The notes below the pieces were generated by a model. It did no database searches, had not been told where the DNA came from, and saw only the letters and a list, made by a program, of their open reading frames with translations. A DNA stretch of 64,000 bases, from the NCBI RefSeq assembly GCF_013283195.1, contig NZ_JABEKT010000005.1, positions 112,684 through 176,683 on the forward strand, written 5' to 3'. The stretch comes from Ensifer adhaerens (GTDB lineage Bacteria; Pseudomonadota; Alphaproteobacteria; Rhizobiales; Rhizobiaceae). The first letter of the stretch is position 1, and every line of letters starts with the position of its first letter. This document shows positions 9,020 through 17,944 of this stretch, piece by piece. Made by a program: the position numbers and the translations under genes.

Positions 9020-9460
9020 TCAGGTTCGGCGCAGGTGCAGCAGAGGATAGGGCCTGCCGTCGTCATCGACAGGCGAGCGGCCGACGGTGTCAAACCCCAG
9101 GCGCGCATAGAACCCTGCACCCGAAGCATTCTGCTCGTTGACATCGACGGTTAGAACCGGATGCACCCCGGCCGCATGGGCAACCAGTGCGCGGCCGACG
9201 CCACGGCCATGGGCATCGGCATGCACAAACAGGGAATCGATCTGCGCTCCGGTCATGCCCATGAAGCCGAGCGCGACATCGTCTGCATCGGCGGCAATCC
9301 AGAGCTCGGCTTGCGGCAGATAGTGGGTGGCAACCATCTCTTCTATGGCGGCGAAATCCTCGGCCGAGAGAAAGTCATGCGTCGCGACGACGGCGCTGCG
9401 CCAGATGTCGAACGTGCGCTGGAAATCCGACGGGCGGGAAGGACGAATGGAAATGGTCAT
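9020..9460 (-). CDS. GNAT-family N-acetyltransferase
   Basis: This 146-residue acetyltransferase starts at the ATG at 9460 (MTISIRPSRPSDF); the longer upstream frame is unlike the family and was left out. The acetyl-CoA-binding motif A is HGRGVG at residues 84-89, followed by the NEQNASGAGFYARLGF signature typical of small-substrate or peptide acetyltransferases. The substrate is unknown. It is convergent with hutD and separated from it by 30 bases. Confidence 0.85.
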   Translation of the reverse strand: MTISIRPSRPSDFQRTFDIWRSAVVATHDFLSAEDFAAIEEMVATHYLPQAELWIAADADDVALGFMGMTGAQIDSLFVHADAHGRGVGRALVAHAAGVHPVLTVDVNEQNASGAGFYARLGFDTVGRSPVDDDGRPYPLLHLRRT

Positions 9461-9725
9461 TTGAGAAGTCACTATATAAATTGCTGCTCGCGTCCGTGAG
9501 TCACCAACGAAGGCGACCAGTTCAGAGAATGTCACCAGTGACAACGTCAATGGCAGACAATATCGCCGCCACTGAAAGTGGGCGCGACGGCTCGCCACAA
9601 TAGCCACGAACACAAATTCTTCAAGCGGGCAACGGCTTCCTGCCTTCAACAAAGACCGATGCCTGCCCCGACGAGCGACCTGCGCCGCGGCTTCCACCCT
9701 ACCGACCGGCAGCAGTTGACGGGCG

Positions 9726-10181
9726 CTATTTTTCGTCGCCCGAGGTGATCTGGTTCTGCTGCGCCATGATCGCCTCCGTCTGCACCTTGGTGTTCTGGCC
9801 GATGGCGATCATCCAGTGTTCGCCTTCCTTCACCAGGATATAGAGCGGGCTGCCTTCCGCCTCGCCGGGGATCGGAGATCCGTCGTCGAGCACTGGACGC
9901 TGGCGCACGTTGACGGCCGCCACATCGGGCCTCAGGAAGGAAATGTGCTCTGCCTCATAGCGCGCATATTGATTGCCGAGCGCCGGCGTCAGCACCTTGC
10001 GGGTAAACGCTGCGATCTCGTCGCGGCCGGTCAAGCGCCGCCCGAAGGCGGTCACCCAGACGGCATCGGGCATGAAATGCCGCAGAAAATCCTCCGGCGA
10101 CCGCTCGTTCTGCGCCTTCTCGACATCGGCGATCAACTGCCGGATGCCCTCGCCCTCGATCTCTTCACGTGTCTTGGTCAT
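9726..10181 (-). CDS. SnoaL/DUF4440-like NTF2-fold protein
   Basis: This 151-residue protein has the SgcJ/EcaC or SnoaL-like NTF2-superfamily pattern (FMPDAVWVTAFGRRLTGRDEIAAF). The ATG at 10181 is preceded by GGGGAG and gives a compact protein starting MTKTREEIEG; the frame extends 13 codons further without a better start. Members are small polyketide cyclase-like or stress-associated proteins of mostly unknown function. No operon partner is obvious. Confidence 0.75.
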   Translation of the reverse strand: MTKTREEIEGEGIRQLIADVEKAQNERSPEDFLRHFMPDAVWVTAFGRRLTGRDEIAAFTRKVLTPALGNQYARYEAEHISFLRPDVAAVNVRQRPVLDDGSPIPGEAEGSPLYILVKEGEHWMIAIGQNTKVQTEAIMAQQNQITSGDEK

Positions 10182-10339
10182 GTTTCGCTCCCCGTCAGAC
10201 GCATGCCCACTGCATAGCAAGTTGCGAACCTATCGCAAAGCGCGAACGGCCGGACACCATTTACACGGGAAAAGTGTCCCCAGGGCAGTGAAAATTTGCA
10301 ATTCGACGTCGCACCGGCGGGCAAAAACTGATCTAGCGG

Positions 10340-10723
10340 TTGGTGCATCCATCATCAGGCCCGCCCGGACGACCTCCCGTGAAAATACTTCTCCGTTTTC
10401 TTTGCGCCATCTCGATCATCGCCGGCACGCCACCCCTCGCCCACGCCGCGTCTTCGAATGCGGCCCAACATCAGGCACAGGAAAAGCGCAGCAAACGCAA
10501 ACCCCTGACGACCGAAGTGCGCTTCTCCATCGGCAGGAACGGCGACCTGCTGTCGGTGGCGGTTCACCGCTCCTCCGGAAGCCGCAAGGCCGATGCCGAG
10601 GCCATCGCCGCGGTCAGGCGGGCAGCCCCTTTCCCGAAAATGCCGGCCGGCAGCCCTGCCAGAATGGAAATGCGCATGAAGATCCAGATGGATGCCGATG
10701 CCGTCGGCCGGGCGAGAAAATAG
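10340..10723 (+). CDS. Secreted TonB C-terminal-like small protein
   Basis: This protein of up to 127 residues has an N-terminal hydrophobic signal segment (ILLRFLCAISIIAGTPPLAHA). After a basic linker comes a TonB/TolA C-terminal-like half: VRFSIGRNGDLLSVAVHRSSG, then the ADAEAIAAVRRAAPFPKMP helix-strand pattern. It lacks the long Pro-rich spacer of true TonB, so it may be a free periplasmic TonB-domain protein. The ATG at 10340 is used; a GTG at 10379 sits directly before the signal segment and may be the true start. Confidence 0.65.
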   Translation: MVHPSSGPPGRPPVKILLRFLCAISIIAGTPPLAHAASSNAAQHQAQEKRSKRKPLTTEVRFSIGRNGDLLSVAVHRSSGSRKADAEAIAAVRRAAPFPKMPAGSPARMEMRMKIQMDADAVGRARK

Positions 10724-10972
10724 CGCAGGGTCCTCAAGGGCCGCACGCGCAGCGGCGAAAGAGGCGAGCGCCCAAAGATGCCGTCCATGGCCGAGTGACG
10801 GCGCCGGCTGTTGGCCCGCTTTGCGCCACCTGAGCATCGCATTCCCTGTTCAGAATTCGGTAACCATACGGCGTGTTACCCGGGGAACAGCGCATTCGCC
10901 GCCACACGATAGTCTCCATGTCACGGTTTGACAGTCTCTCAGCAACAAACACAAGGCTTGGAGGATACGGAC

Positions 10973-11131
10973 ATGATCAAGACCGGCTTCGGCGTTTCCA
11001 TCACCGTTCTGGCCTTCTCGGTCGCAGTGATTGCCTTCATGCATGTTGCCCTGTCCCAATATCGGGCAGCCGAAATTGCCGACATCACCCTGCCGGACTA
11101 CAGCACGATCACCTCGTCCATCCATCGCTAA
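10973..11131 (+). CDS. 52-residue single-span membrane protein
   Basis: An ATG at 10973 is preceded by a good GGAGGA (10960-10965). The product starts MIKTGFGVSITVLAFSVAVI, with one hydrophobic span (residues ~5-27) and a short polar tail. The ribosome binding site and clean membrane segment support a real small gene. No family was recognised. Confidence 0.55.
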   Translation: MIKTGFGVSITVLAFSVAVIAFMHVALSQYRAAEIADITLPDYSTITSSIHR

Positions 11132-11998
11132 GGCGCGCCGTCTCGTTTTCGACCGGGCAGGAAACGGGGGGCTTGCCCGAGGCTTGGAAGCAAGAATGCT
11201 CCATCAGACGATGGAGCCAGCCATGATGTCCCTGCTCACCCTCCACACATTGGCAGCCGCAAGCGGCGACGGTCTTCGCTCCGACCTCCTCACCGCGATC
11301 GCCCAAGAAAGCCTGATGTCCGCGGCCGGCAGGGACGGCTTTTCACTTCACGCAGGCATTGAGCGCCTTGATGGCCTCATCGGCTCCCTCAAGATCAATC
11401 CTGGCTTGCGCAGCGCCGGCCGGTTGAAACGTCAGTTCAGCGCTCTGCGCTAACGCCGATTGCAACGTTTCCCTGTCGGTGCCGACCTGAATAGTCAGAA
11501 GACGAGGCGAGCGGATTTCGGCTGCACATGCGGGCATAGCCTTGCCGTTGATCAAAGTTGCGTTCAGCCCACAACGGGAATGGGCGGCCCGCCAGCGCCT
11601 GCGCTGACAGCGGAGGATCCAGCGCACCGAAGCTTCGAGACCGCAGCCGATATACCGCGCATGACTTCGATCTGGGTACCGTTGATTACGATGACCAGCT
11701 TGGTGTTTTTCCCAGATCTCGCCAATAACCGCACTCTTGGCCGCAAGGCGACAGGCGAGCATAAGGACGGCGATCGCCATGATCGCCGCGACCGTTGCGC
11801 TGCCGGTCTGCGCTATTCTCCTGCGTCAGGCAGCGCGGACCGGTCTTCCTGAAACGCGAACGGCGAATTGCGCCGGTCGAGAAACCCCCCCTCCCATTGT
11901 CGATGCGAACAAACCCTTCCCCTGACAAGGCTTTGCTGCTTGGATGGACCAAACCTGCCGCCTCATGGCCGATACAACGCATTGTCGGAAAGTCTTTG
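11132..11998. other. 867-base stretch without a convincing intact gene
   Basis: Only short, mutually overlapping frames occur here. The best coding-like signal is on the minus strand (see the possible pseudogene at 11343-11780). The plus-strand frames are arginine/alanine-rich shadows. The rest shows no RNA gene or repeat that I can support. Confidence 0.5.
11343..11780 (-). pseudogene. Possible frameshifted remnant of a small secreted protein gene
   Basis: The minus-strand frame begins like a signal peptide (MAIAVLMLACRLAAK) and ends in a plausible globular segment (LLTIQVGTDRETLQSALAQ ... ADEAIKALNACVK). The middle, however, is arginine-rich and noncoding-like. A second minus frame over 11564-11746 carries the more natural middle (KNTKLVIVINGTQIEVMRG). 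This pattern suggests one gene broken by a frameshift. The ending resembles IalB-like or other small rhizobial periplasmic proteins, but I cannot name it. Confidence 0.3.
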
Positions 11999-13060
11999 AT
12001 GTCGAGCGATCATTCCCACCTCTGGCCCGGCGTTCCGCTGGCGCTCGGCTCCGCCGTTCTCTTCGGCGTCTCGACACCGCTGTCGAAGCTTCTGCTCGGC
12101 ACCATCGATCCCTGGCTGCTCGCCGGCATGCTTTATCTCGGCGCCGGGATCGGCCTGGCGCTCGTCCACCGTGCCCGCGCGCTTGTCGGGCTCGATGGCG
12201 TCGAGGCGCCGCTGGCGCGTGACGACATTCCCTGGCTGATGTCAGTCATCCTGTTTGGCGGCGTGCTCGGCCCGCTTCTCCTGATGTTCGGGCTGTCGCA
12301 GACCACGGCCGCTTCCGGCTCGCTGCTCCTCAACCTCGAGGGGCTGGCGACGATGGCAATTGCCTGGCTGGTGTTTCGCGAAAACGTCGACCGTCGCCTG
12401 CTGCTGGGCGCTGCCGCCATCCTGAGCGGCGCTGTGCTTCTGTCGTGGAACGGTGCAGGCCTCAGCCTCGATCACGGCAGCCTGCTGATCGCGGGCGCCT
12501 GCCTTGCCTGGGGCATCGACAACAATCTGACGCGAAATCTTTCCTCGGCCGATCCCGTCCAGATCGCCATGATCAAGGGGCTCGCGGCCGGCACGACCAA
12601 CCTCGTGCTTGCCCTTTGGCTCGGCGCATCGCTGCCCTCAGTCGGCCTCACCGCCGGCGCCGCCCTCGTCGGCTTTTTCGGCGTCGGCATCAGCCTCGTC
12701 TTCTTCATGCTCGGCCTGCGCCACCTCGGCACGGCGCGAACCGGCGCCTACTTCTCGCTCGCCCCGTTCATCGGCGCCCTGCTCTCGATCGCCCTCTTCC
12801 GCGACGCCGTCACCCCGCAATTCCTCTCAGCCGGCCTGTTGATGGCCTTCGGCCTCTGGCTGCACCTGGCAGAGCGCCACGACCACGAACACAGCCACGA
12901 GGCGCTTGAGCACGAACACGCACATATCCACGACGTACATCACGCCCACAGCCATGACGGCCCGGTGACCGAGCCGCACTCCCACTGGCACCGGCACGAA
13001 CCGATGCGCCACAAGCACCCGCATTATCCGGACCTGCACCATCGGCATAGTCATGGGTGA
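11999..13060 (+). CDS. EamA/DMT-family exporter with histidine-rich C-terminal tail
   Basis: This 353-residue protein has about ten hydrophobic spans in two EamA repeats (residues ~8-290). A hydrophilic tail follows in which 23 of the last 60 residues are histidine (motifs HDHEHSH, HEHAHIHDVHHAHSH). The tail should bind divalent metal such as Ni, Co or Zn. DMT proteins export metabolites or drugs; metal export or metal sensing is inferred from the tail. The ATG at 11999 (MSSDHSHLWPG) starts just before the first span; the frame extends upstream but without protein-like content. It stands alone. Confidence 0.88.
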   Translation: MSSDHSHLWPGVPLALGSAVLFGVSTPLSKLLLGTIDPWLLAGMLYLGAGIGLALVHRARALVGLDGVEAPLARDDIPWLMSVILFGGVLGPLLLMFGLSQTTAASGSLLLNLEGLATMAIAWLVFRENVDRRLLLGAAAILSGAVLLSWNGAGLSLDHGSLLIAGACLAWGIDNNLTRNLSSADPVQIAMIKGLAAGTTNLVLALWLGASLPSVGLTAGAALVGFFGVGISLVFFMLGLRHLGTARTGAYFSLAPFIGALLSIALFRDAVTPQFLSAGLLMAFGLWLHLAERHDHEHSHEALEHEHAHIHDVHHAHSHDGPVTEPHSHWHRHEPMRHKHPHYPDLHHRHSHG

Positions 13061-13242
13061 AGTGAGCCGGGAGGATCACAATTCGTATTGCTTCCCGACG
13101 GTTTGACCGTGATCAGCTGGGAGATCCCGCGAAGATGGAAGCTGGCGGCATCGGTCCGCAATATACGGGACTGCGATCAAGTTCGGGCGACGTGCGCCAG
13201 AGACCGAACATTAATCTAATTAAGTTGTGTTTCGGGAAGAAA

Positions 13243-13319
13243 TGGTAGCGGAGGAGGGATTCGAACCCCCGACACAAGGATTATGATTCCTCTGCTCTAA
13301 CCTACTGAGCTACTCCGCC
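13243..13319 (-). tRNA. tRNA-Met (anticodon CAT, elongator type)
   Basis: On the minus strand a 77-base cloverleaf can be drawn with an encoded CCA end. The acceptor stem is GGCGGAG paired with CTCCGCT (first pair G-U), discriminator A. The D arm contains AGCTCAGTAGGTTAGAGC. The anticodon loop is ATCATAA (anticodon CAT), and the T arm is GGGGGTTCGAATCCCTC. The G-U first pair is unlike the mismatched first pair of initiator tRNA, so it is elongator Met. A lysidine-modified Ile-CAT cannot be fully excluded by eye. Confidence 0.95.
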
Positions 13320-13453
13320 GGGTACCGCGTCAGCGCTTCGAAGTGGAAGCCGTCTTGACTGGACGGGCGGCTTATAAGGCCCGGTTCCGCCCAGTGTCAA
13401 CCCAAGTCGCGGGGAAAATGTGAAGTTTTCCCGCGCGATCGGAAATGGGGGCC

Positions 13454-14650
13454 TCAGGCGGCAGCCGGCGCTGCCAGAAGCACCTTCAATGCGGCCTCGG
13501 CACCGGCTTCGCGCTCGGATTTGCGGATGAAGCCGCCGCCATAAACGCGGGCGTCTTCGCCGATGCCGGAATAGAGCGCGCAGGCCTGGCCCGGCGCGAT
13601 GCCGGCCTCGCCCTCGGCAAGCTCGACATAGAGACCTTCGGCGTCGCGCTTCAGGATCGCCGGCGCCGGCTGGCGGGTGGAGCGCACCTTGGCGAAACAG
13701 TCGAAGCCCGCAGCCGCCACGTCCTCGAGATCCTCGTCGCCCAGCCAGTTGACGTCGCGCAGGTAGACGCGGCGCGTTTCCAGCGCCTCCTTGGGGCCGA
13801 CGATGACGCGGCGCGAGCGGGCGTCGAGATAGACAACATAGAGCGGCTCGCCGGTGGCGATGCCTATGCCGCGGCGCTGGCCGATGGTGTAGTGCAGAAT
13901 ACCGTCATGGGTGCCGAGGATACGGCCATCGAGATGGACGATCTCGCCGGCGAGCGCCGCGTTCGGCTTCAGCTTCGTAACGATATCGCTGTACTTGCCC
14001 TGCGGCACGAAACAGATGTCCTGGCTGTCGGCCTTCTGGGCGACGACAAGGCCCATCTCTTCGGCCAGAACCCGCGTTTCGGCCTTCGAGAGATGGCCGA
14101 GCGGGAAGCGCAGATAGTCGATCTGCTCCTGCGTGGTGGCAAAGAGGAAATAGCTCTGGTCGCGATCGGCATCCGTCGGGCGATAGAGCGCCCGCTGGCC
14201 GGCATAGCGCGGGTTCGGGCTCGGCCGCGAGCGAATGTAGTGGCCGGTCGCCAGCGCATCGGCACCGAGCTCCTTGGCGGTCGCCAAGAGATCGGCAAAC
14301 TTGACCGTCTGGTTGCAGGCAACGCAGGGGATCGGCGTTTCGCCGGCAACATAGCTTTCGGCAAACGGGTTGATCACGGTTTCGCGGAAGCGCGCTTCGT
14401 AATCGAGCACGTAGTGCGGAATGCCGAGCGTTTCGCAGACGCGGCGCGCATCGTCGATGTCCTGGCCGGCACAGCAGGAGCCGGCACGGTGCACGGCGGC
14501 ACCATGATCGTAGAGCTGCAGCGTAATGCCAAGGACGTCGTAGCCCTCGCGTTTGAGCAGGCCGGCGACAACGGAACTGTCGACACCGCCGGACATGGCG
14601 ACGACGACACGCGTATCTTCGGGCTTGCGGTCAAAATCGAGACTATTCAC
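13454..14650 (-). CDS. mnmA: tRNA-specific 2-thiouridylase MnmA
   Basis: This 398-residue enzyme makes the 2-thio group on U34 of Lys, Glu and Gln tRNAs, using ATP and sulfur from IscS. The PP-loop [12 protein letters not shown] is near residue 20. The catalytic cysteines lie in [13 protein letters not shown] and [11 protein letters not shown], and the C-terminal barrel domain follows. The chosen start is the GTG at 14650 (product [12 protein letters not shown]...), which matches the family N-terminus; a TTG three codons upstream is the alternative. The tRNA-Met gene nearby is read in the same direction. Confidence 0.95.
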   Translation of the reverse strand: MNSLDFDRKPEDTRVVVAMSGGVDSSVVAGLLKREGYDVLGITLQLYDHGAAVHRAGSCCAGQDIDDARRVCETLGIPHYVLDYEARFRETVINPFAESYVAGETPIPCVACNQTVKFADLLATAKELGADALATGHYIRSRPSPNPRYAGQRALYRPTDADRDQSYFLFATTQEQIDYLRFPLGHLSKAETRVLAEEMGLVVAQKADSQDICFVPQGKYSDIVTKLKPNAALAGEIVHLDGRILGTHDGILHYTIGQRRGIGIATGEPLYVVYLDARSRRVIVGPKEALETRRVYLRDVNWLGDEDLEDVAAAGFDCFAKVRSTRQPAPAILKRDAEGLYVELAEGEAGIAPGQACALYSGIGEDARVYGGGFIRKSEREAGAEAALKVLLAAPAAA

Positions 14651-14938
14651 GGGATCCAATCCGGCCTTCGGGCGATGGCAACAGCGCCCGCCCCTGTTTC
14701 ACGCTTCATGCGATGCAATGCCGGGATAATAGCACACGGCACGCTGTCGGCTTCTGCGGCGCCGCACGCCCTGATCGGACGCACAAAAATCGCTGCAGCA
14801 CTAAAATGTCCAGAACTGTTTCACCGCCTTCTGCGGTTCCACTTCAAGGCGGGGTGCTCTGGTCGCCGACATATAGAAACTTGTCCGCTCCGCGGCAAGG
14901 GCGGCGCTATGGCGCCTGGCCGATCGAAGCGGCCTGTC

Positions 14939-15688
14939 TCAGATCAGTTTCAGCCGCATGGCGCGGGCGATCGCCTGCATGCGGTTGACCGCATCGAGCT
15001 TGCGGGTCGCGCTCTTGAAGTAGCTGCTGACCGTATAGGTGGAGATGCCGAGGATGATGGCGATCTCGTCACTGCTCTTGCCGGCCGCTGCCCAGCGCAG
15101 ACACTCGATTTCGCGGCTCGACAGCTTTTCGCGCGCCGAGCTGCCGGTATCGAAGGTGCGCTCAAGGCATTCGAACAGCTGCACGAGGGAAAGATAGAGC
15201 GTTGCCTGCTCGACGCCGACAGGCGCCTCGCGCCGTCCGGAGAGCATGGCGACGAAGGGATCGCCGCTGCTGGTATGCAACTGGACGGCGAAATGGCGCG
15301 CCATTTCCGGATGCGCCAGCAGGCGATGCACCATCGCCTCGTCGGCCGGTTTGCCGGCAACGTCGAGCAGTTCGGCGCCGCCGACGACCGGCAGCTTGGT
15401 GTTGCGCAGCCGCTCGACCAGCACGCTCGACTGAAAGGTCTCGCAGGCGTCGTACTGGCGCACCAGCTCGGACGGCCAGTTGCTCAGCACCAGGCGCTCG
15501 GAGAAACGCTGCTGCTCGGCCAACGGCAGCCGCGCGATCATGAAATGGCCGAAGCCATAACGCGCGATCAGCCGCCGCAGCAAATGCAGAAGTTCATACT
15601 CGGTGCGCACGGCAGCCGTATCGATTTCGGAAATCATGTCCGCCGTCTCAGCCTCGCGTAGCAAGGCCGGTTCATTCGATTCCTTCAT
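14939..15688 (-). CDS. LuxR-family transcriptional regulator (solo)
   Basis: This 249-residue protein has an N-terminal autoinducer-binding-like domain (residues ~25-170) and a C-terminal LuxR helix-turn-helix (LSSREIECLRWAAAGKSSDE, IAIILGISTYTVSSYFKSAT). No LuxI-type synthase is nearby. In the sensor domain, the Asp-Pro usually needed for acyl-homoserine-lactone binding reads Ser-Ser (YDACETFQSSVLV). The ligand may therefore be different or absent. Its target is unknown. Confidence 0.85.
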   Translation of the reverse strand: MKESNEPALLREAETADMISEIDTAAVRTEYELLHLLRRLIARYGFGHFMIARLPLAEQQRFSERLVLSNWPSELVRQYDACETFQSSVLVERLRNTKLPVVGGAELLDVAGKPADEAMVHRLLAHPEMARHFAVQLHTSSGDPFVAMLSGRREAPVGVEQATLYLSLVQLFECLERTFDTGSSAREKLSSREIECLRWAAAGKSSDEIAIILGISTYTVSSYFKSATRKLDAVNRMQAIARAMRLKLI

Positions 15689-16175
15689 CTCTGATCACCA
15701 CATCACCGGCGCCAACGCACCTGGTCGAGAGAATACAAACCGCCCCGAGAATCATCCGGCGCATGAACTTCACCCGGCAGCCAGAATACAGCCACCCTCT
15801 CCGGCATGCCCGCGAAAGCAACGCGACCGGTTGTGAAAATATGACGATGCACCAAGAATGAATCGGGAGCGCACAAACGTCGCTCATCCTTTATTTCGGC
15901 GTCTCGTTACCAAGAATTTTAGTTAAAGTGAAATGTGGTAATTGCATGGCTCCCATGTAAAATCCGCGATAATCCAAAGCTTTCCGGGCAAATTGACGGC
16001 TATTGTCGAACGCGACGGGCGTCGCGATCGCCGGCGCGATGTTGCGGAAGTGATCGAGGGAGTGTGCGGAAGTATTTAAAATTATGAGCAAATTGTTACC
16101 GACGGCTTAGGCAAATGTTAAATGTGGCGGGCTAAGGTCAGCCACATATGGTCTTGAGTTTGTGTAGAGAGTCCC
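15689..16175. other. Intergenic region upstream of sciP
   Basis: These 487 bases are AT-richer than their surroundings and hold no convincing gene; a 66-codon minus frame at 15891-16091 lacks family features. The stretch next to sciP has a TTAC-N7-TTAG element (16095-16109), which is a degenerate match to the CtrA box TTAA-N7-TTAA. There is also a GANTC methylation site at 16169-16173. Both are candidates for cell-cycle control only. Confidence 0.4.
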
Positions 16176-16451
16176 ATGACCGAAATGATGCGACCACGCG
16201 TAAAATATGTCATCGGCCCCGATGGCAGTCCTCTGACGATTGCGGATCTGCCGCCGGCGAATACCCGGCGCTGGGTTATCCGCAGGAAGGCTGAGGTGGT
16301 TGCCGCAGTACGCGGTGGCCTTTTGAGCCTTGAGGAAGCGTGCGAGCGCTATACCCTCACTGTCGAGGAATTCCTTTCCTGGCAGTCCTCCATCAACGAT
16401 CACGGTCTGGCCGGTCTGCGCACGACACGCATCCAGCAATATCGCCACTAA
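16176..16451 (+). CDS. sciP: SciP, DUF1153 CtrA-inhibitory protein
   Basis: This 91-residue DUF1153 protein contains a helix-turn-helix (EEACERYTLTVEEFLSWQSS) after the conserved YVIGPDGSPLTIADLPP start. In Caulobacter, SciP binds CtrA at its target promoters and blocks transcription in early G1. The length and motif spacing fit the family. It lies about 1.5 kb from ctrA on the same strand, so inhibitor and target are neighbours. It is followed by its own terminator. Confidence 0.92.
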   Translation: MTEMMRPRVKYVIGPDGSPLTIADLPPANTRRWVIRRKAEVVAAVRGGLLSLEEACERYTLTVEEFLSWQSSINDHGLAGLRTTRIQQYRH

Positions 16452-16476
16452 GAGCCCACGACAGGGCCATAGGTGG

Positions 16477-16513
16477 AACGGCGGCTCCGGCTTTCCGGTG
16501 GCCGCCGTTTTCG
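16477..16513 (+). terminator. Rho-independent terminator after sciP
   Basis: A 9-bp stem (AACGGCGGC with GCCGCCGTT) encloses a 15-base loop and is followed by a T-rich run (TTTCGTTTTC). It starts 25 bases after the sciP stop. Confidence 0.75.
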
Positions 16514-16664
16514 TTTTCGGCCAAACCACGCCGCCCCTTCCTGTCGGCGACATTTCGGCGACAGTGCGTTTCACCTTCGCGTACGTCAAACCGGTTCCTG
16601 TTGCCGCAGTCATGCGATAGCATCGTCGACAACACGCAAACGTTGAATACGAAGGGATGCTGAG

Positions 16665-16946
16665 ATGGATATCGCCCACGAAGAAACCGGCTCGCACGGC
16701 CGCTACTCGACATCCCTCGAGGGATATACCGGCGAGATGACCTATTCGCGATCGTCGCCGAAACTTGTTATCGTCGATCACACCCTGGTTCCCGACGAAC
16801 TTCGCGGCAAGGGCGTCGGCCAGGCGCTGGCAAAACATGCGATCGACGAAGCGCGCAAGGGCGGCTGGAAGATCATTCCGCTCTGCCCGTTCATGCGCGC
16901 GCAGGCGCTGCGCCATCCCGACTGGCAGGATGTCATTCAGGCATGA
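16665..16946 (+). CDS. Small GNAT acetyltransferase (YjdJ/Acetyltransf_CG type)
   Basis: This 93-residue protein matches the short single-motif GNAT group. Residues 18-30 (LEGYTGEMTYSRS) lead into the acetyl-CoA site VPDELRGKGVGQALAKHA, followed by IIPLCPFMRAQALRHPDWQD, the group's usual ending. The length is normal for this group. The substrate is unknown. A strong terminator follows. Confidence 0.88.
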   Translation: MDIAHEETGSHGRYSTSLEGYTGEMTYSRSSPKLVIVDHTLVPDELRGKGVGQALAKHAIDEARKGGWKIIPLCPFMRAQALRHPDWQDVIQA

Positions 16947-17023
16947 TCCGGCAGGCCTGACCCGACAGGCCTGACCCAACAAGCACGATCCGGACATCAC
17001 CGCTTCAGACAGTTCCGAAATGA

Positions 17024-17061
17024 GAAAACCCGCCCGACAGCCGAACTGTCGGGCGGGTTTT
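17024..17061. terminator. Bidirectional terminator between the GNAT and fliJ-like genes
   Basis: The long perfect stem AAACCCGCCCGACAG / CTGTCGGGCGGGTTT has a 5-base loop. T-runs follow on the plus side and a shorter one on the minus side. It serves the two convergent genes. Confidence 0.85.
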
Positions 17062-17151
17062 TATGCTTGTGACAATCGTGCCGGATCGGGCCATGCCATC
17101 GGCATCGCCCGACAAAGAATGAAAATCATATGCCTCGAAACGCCGAGGGGC

Positions 17152-17502
17152 TTACGCCCTCAGACGCGTCGTCGTGTCCCGTTCCTCGAGCGCCGCCGCC
17201 TTCGCATACTCGGCCTGCACTTCTTCAAGCGCGAGTTCGGCTGCGTCCTGCTGCATCTTCAGTTCACGAATGGAGACCTGAAGATTGTCGGCTCTTTGAC
17301 GCGCAGCCTTGGCGAAAGTGGGATAGGCAAAATGCGAGGGATCGGAAATGCCCGACTTCTTTTCCTCGAAAACAATCTGATTTTCCAGATCCTTGGTCAT
17401 CCGTTCGAACTCAGCCATCATCATCTGAAGCTGGCTCAGCTGACGCTGCTTCTCCCTGACCTGAAATTCCTTCAGGCGGACAAGGCTCTCACGTGCTTTC
17501 AT
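17152..17502 (-). CDS. FliJ-like flagellar export / coiled-coil protein
   Basis: This 116-residue, almost wholly helical coiled-coil protein starts at the ATG at 17502, preceded by GGGAG. The N-terminal part (RLKEFQVREKQRQLSQLQMM) and the heptad pattern fit FliJ-family chaperones of the flagellar type III export apparatus. It is divergent from ctrA, and flagellar genes are classic CtrA targets. No other flagellar genes are in the window, so the flagellar role is inferred. Confidence 0.7.
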   Translation of the reverse strand: MKARESLVRLKEFQVREKQRQLSQLQMMMAEFERMTKDLENQIVFEEKKSGISDPSHFAYPTFAKAARQRADNLQVSIRELKMQQDAAELALEEVQAEYAKAAALEERDTTTRLRA

Positions 17503-17565
17503 ACGCAATACTCCCGTGGATAACGAGACCCCGGTTACTGATTTGGCCCGTCGAGCCTGCCCCAA

Positions 17566-17944
17566 CAGGCAGAAAACGAAAAATCGACAGCGATATTAAC
17601 AAAAGCCTACCGCTGGTAACCTTTCGTTTACGGGCATCGTTAATCATAGGGGTGATGATTTAAGGCTCCGTAAATGCTGAGGCACGAAATATGACGGCCC
17701 CGGCATTAACGAGTCAGAAGAGTCAGATAGCGGCATTTCCTCATGTTTCGCATGAAAAGTGCCATTTTGGATTCACGTTTGAAATCAGGGAACTGCTAAA
17801 AATATTTAACAATCTCGATACACCTTGCCAGAGTGAATCAGAATTTGTTAACCATTTGATGGCAGCCTCCAAATCAGGCAACGACTGGATCCGTATCGCG
17901 TAAGGGGGCCACGATGACCTTGGGCGGCGGAAAAGGGGAAGAAT
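17566..17944 (+). promoter_or_regulatory. ctrA upstream control region with GANTC sites
   Basis: This AT-rich region between the fliJ-like gene and ctrA has four GANTC (CcrM methylation) sites at 17711-17715, 17720-17724, 17770-17774 and 17835-17839. It also has repeated TTAA half-sites (17596, 17640, 17660 and 17706). In related bacteria ctrA is driven by several promoters controlled by CtrA, GcrA and methylation state. Exact promoters cannot be fixed by eye. A 70-codon frame inside it is not convincing. Confidence 0.55.

Noticed and set aside
11224-11453. A plus-strand frame starting MMSLLTLHTL
   Set aside because: It lies partly opposite the better-supported minus-strand remnant; the composition is mixed and no family was recognised.
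13445-15661. A 738-codon plus-strand open frame
   Set aside because: It covers mnmA and the LuxR gene on the opposite strand; those carry clear family motifs and this frame does not.
15891-16091. A 66-codon minus-strand frame before sciP
   Set aside because: No ribosome binding site or family similarity, and the region is AT-rich promoter-like sequence.
16107-17000. A 297-codon minus-strand frame
   Set aside because: It overlaps sciP and the small GNAT gene, both of which have clear family motifs.
17691-17903. A 70-codon frame upstream of ctrA
   Set aside because: It lies within the regulatory region, has no good ribosome binding site and resembles no family. A leader peptide role cannot be excluded but is unsupported.
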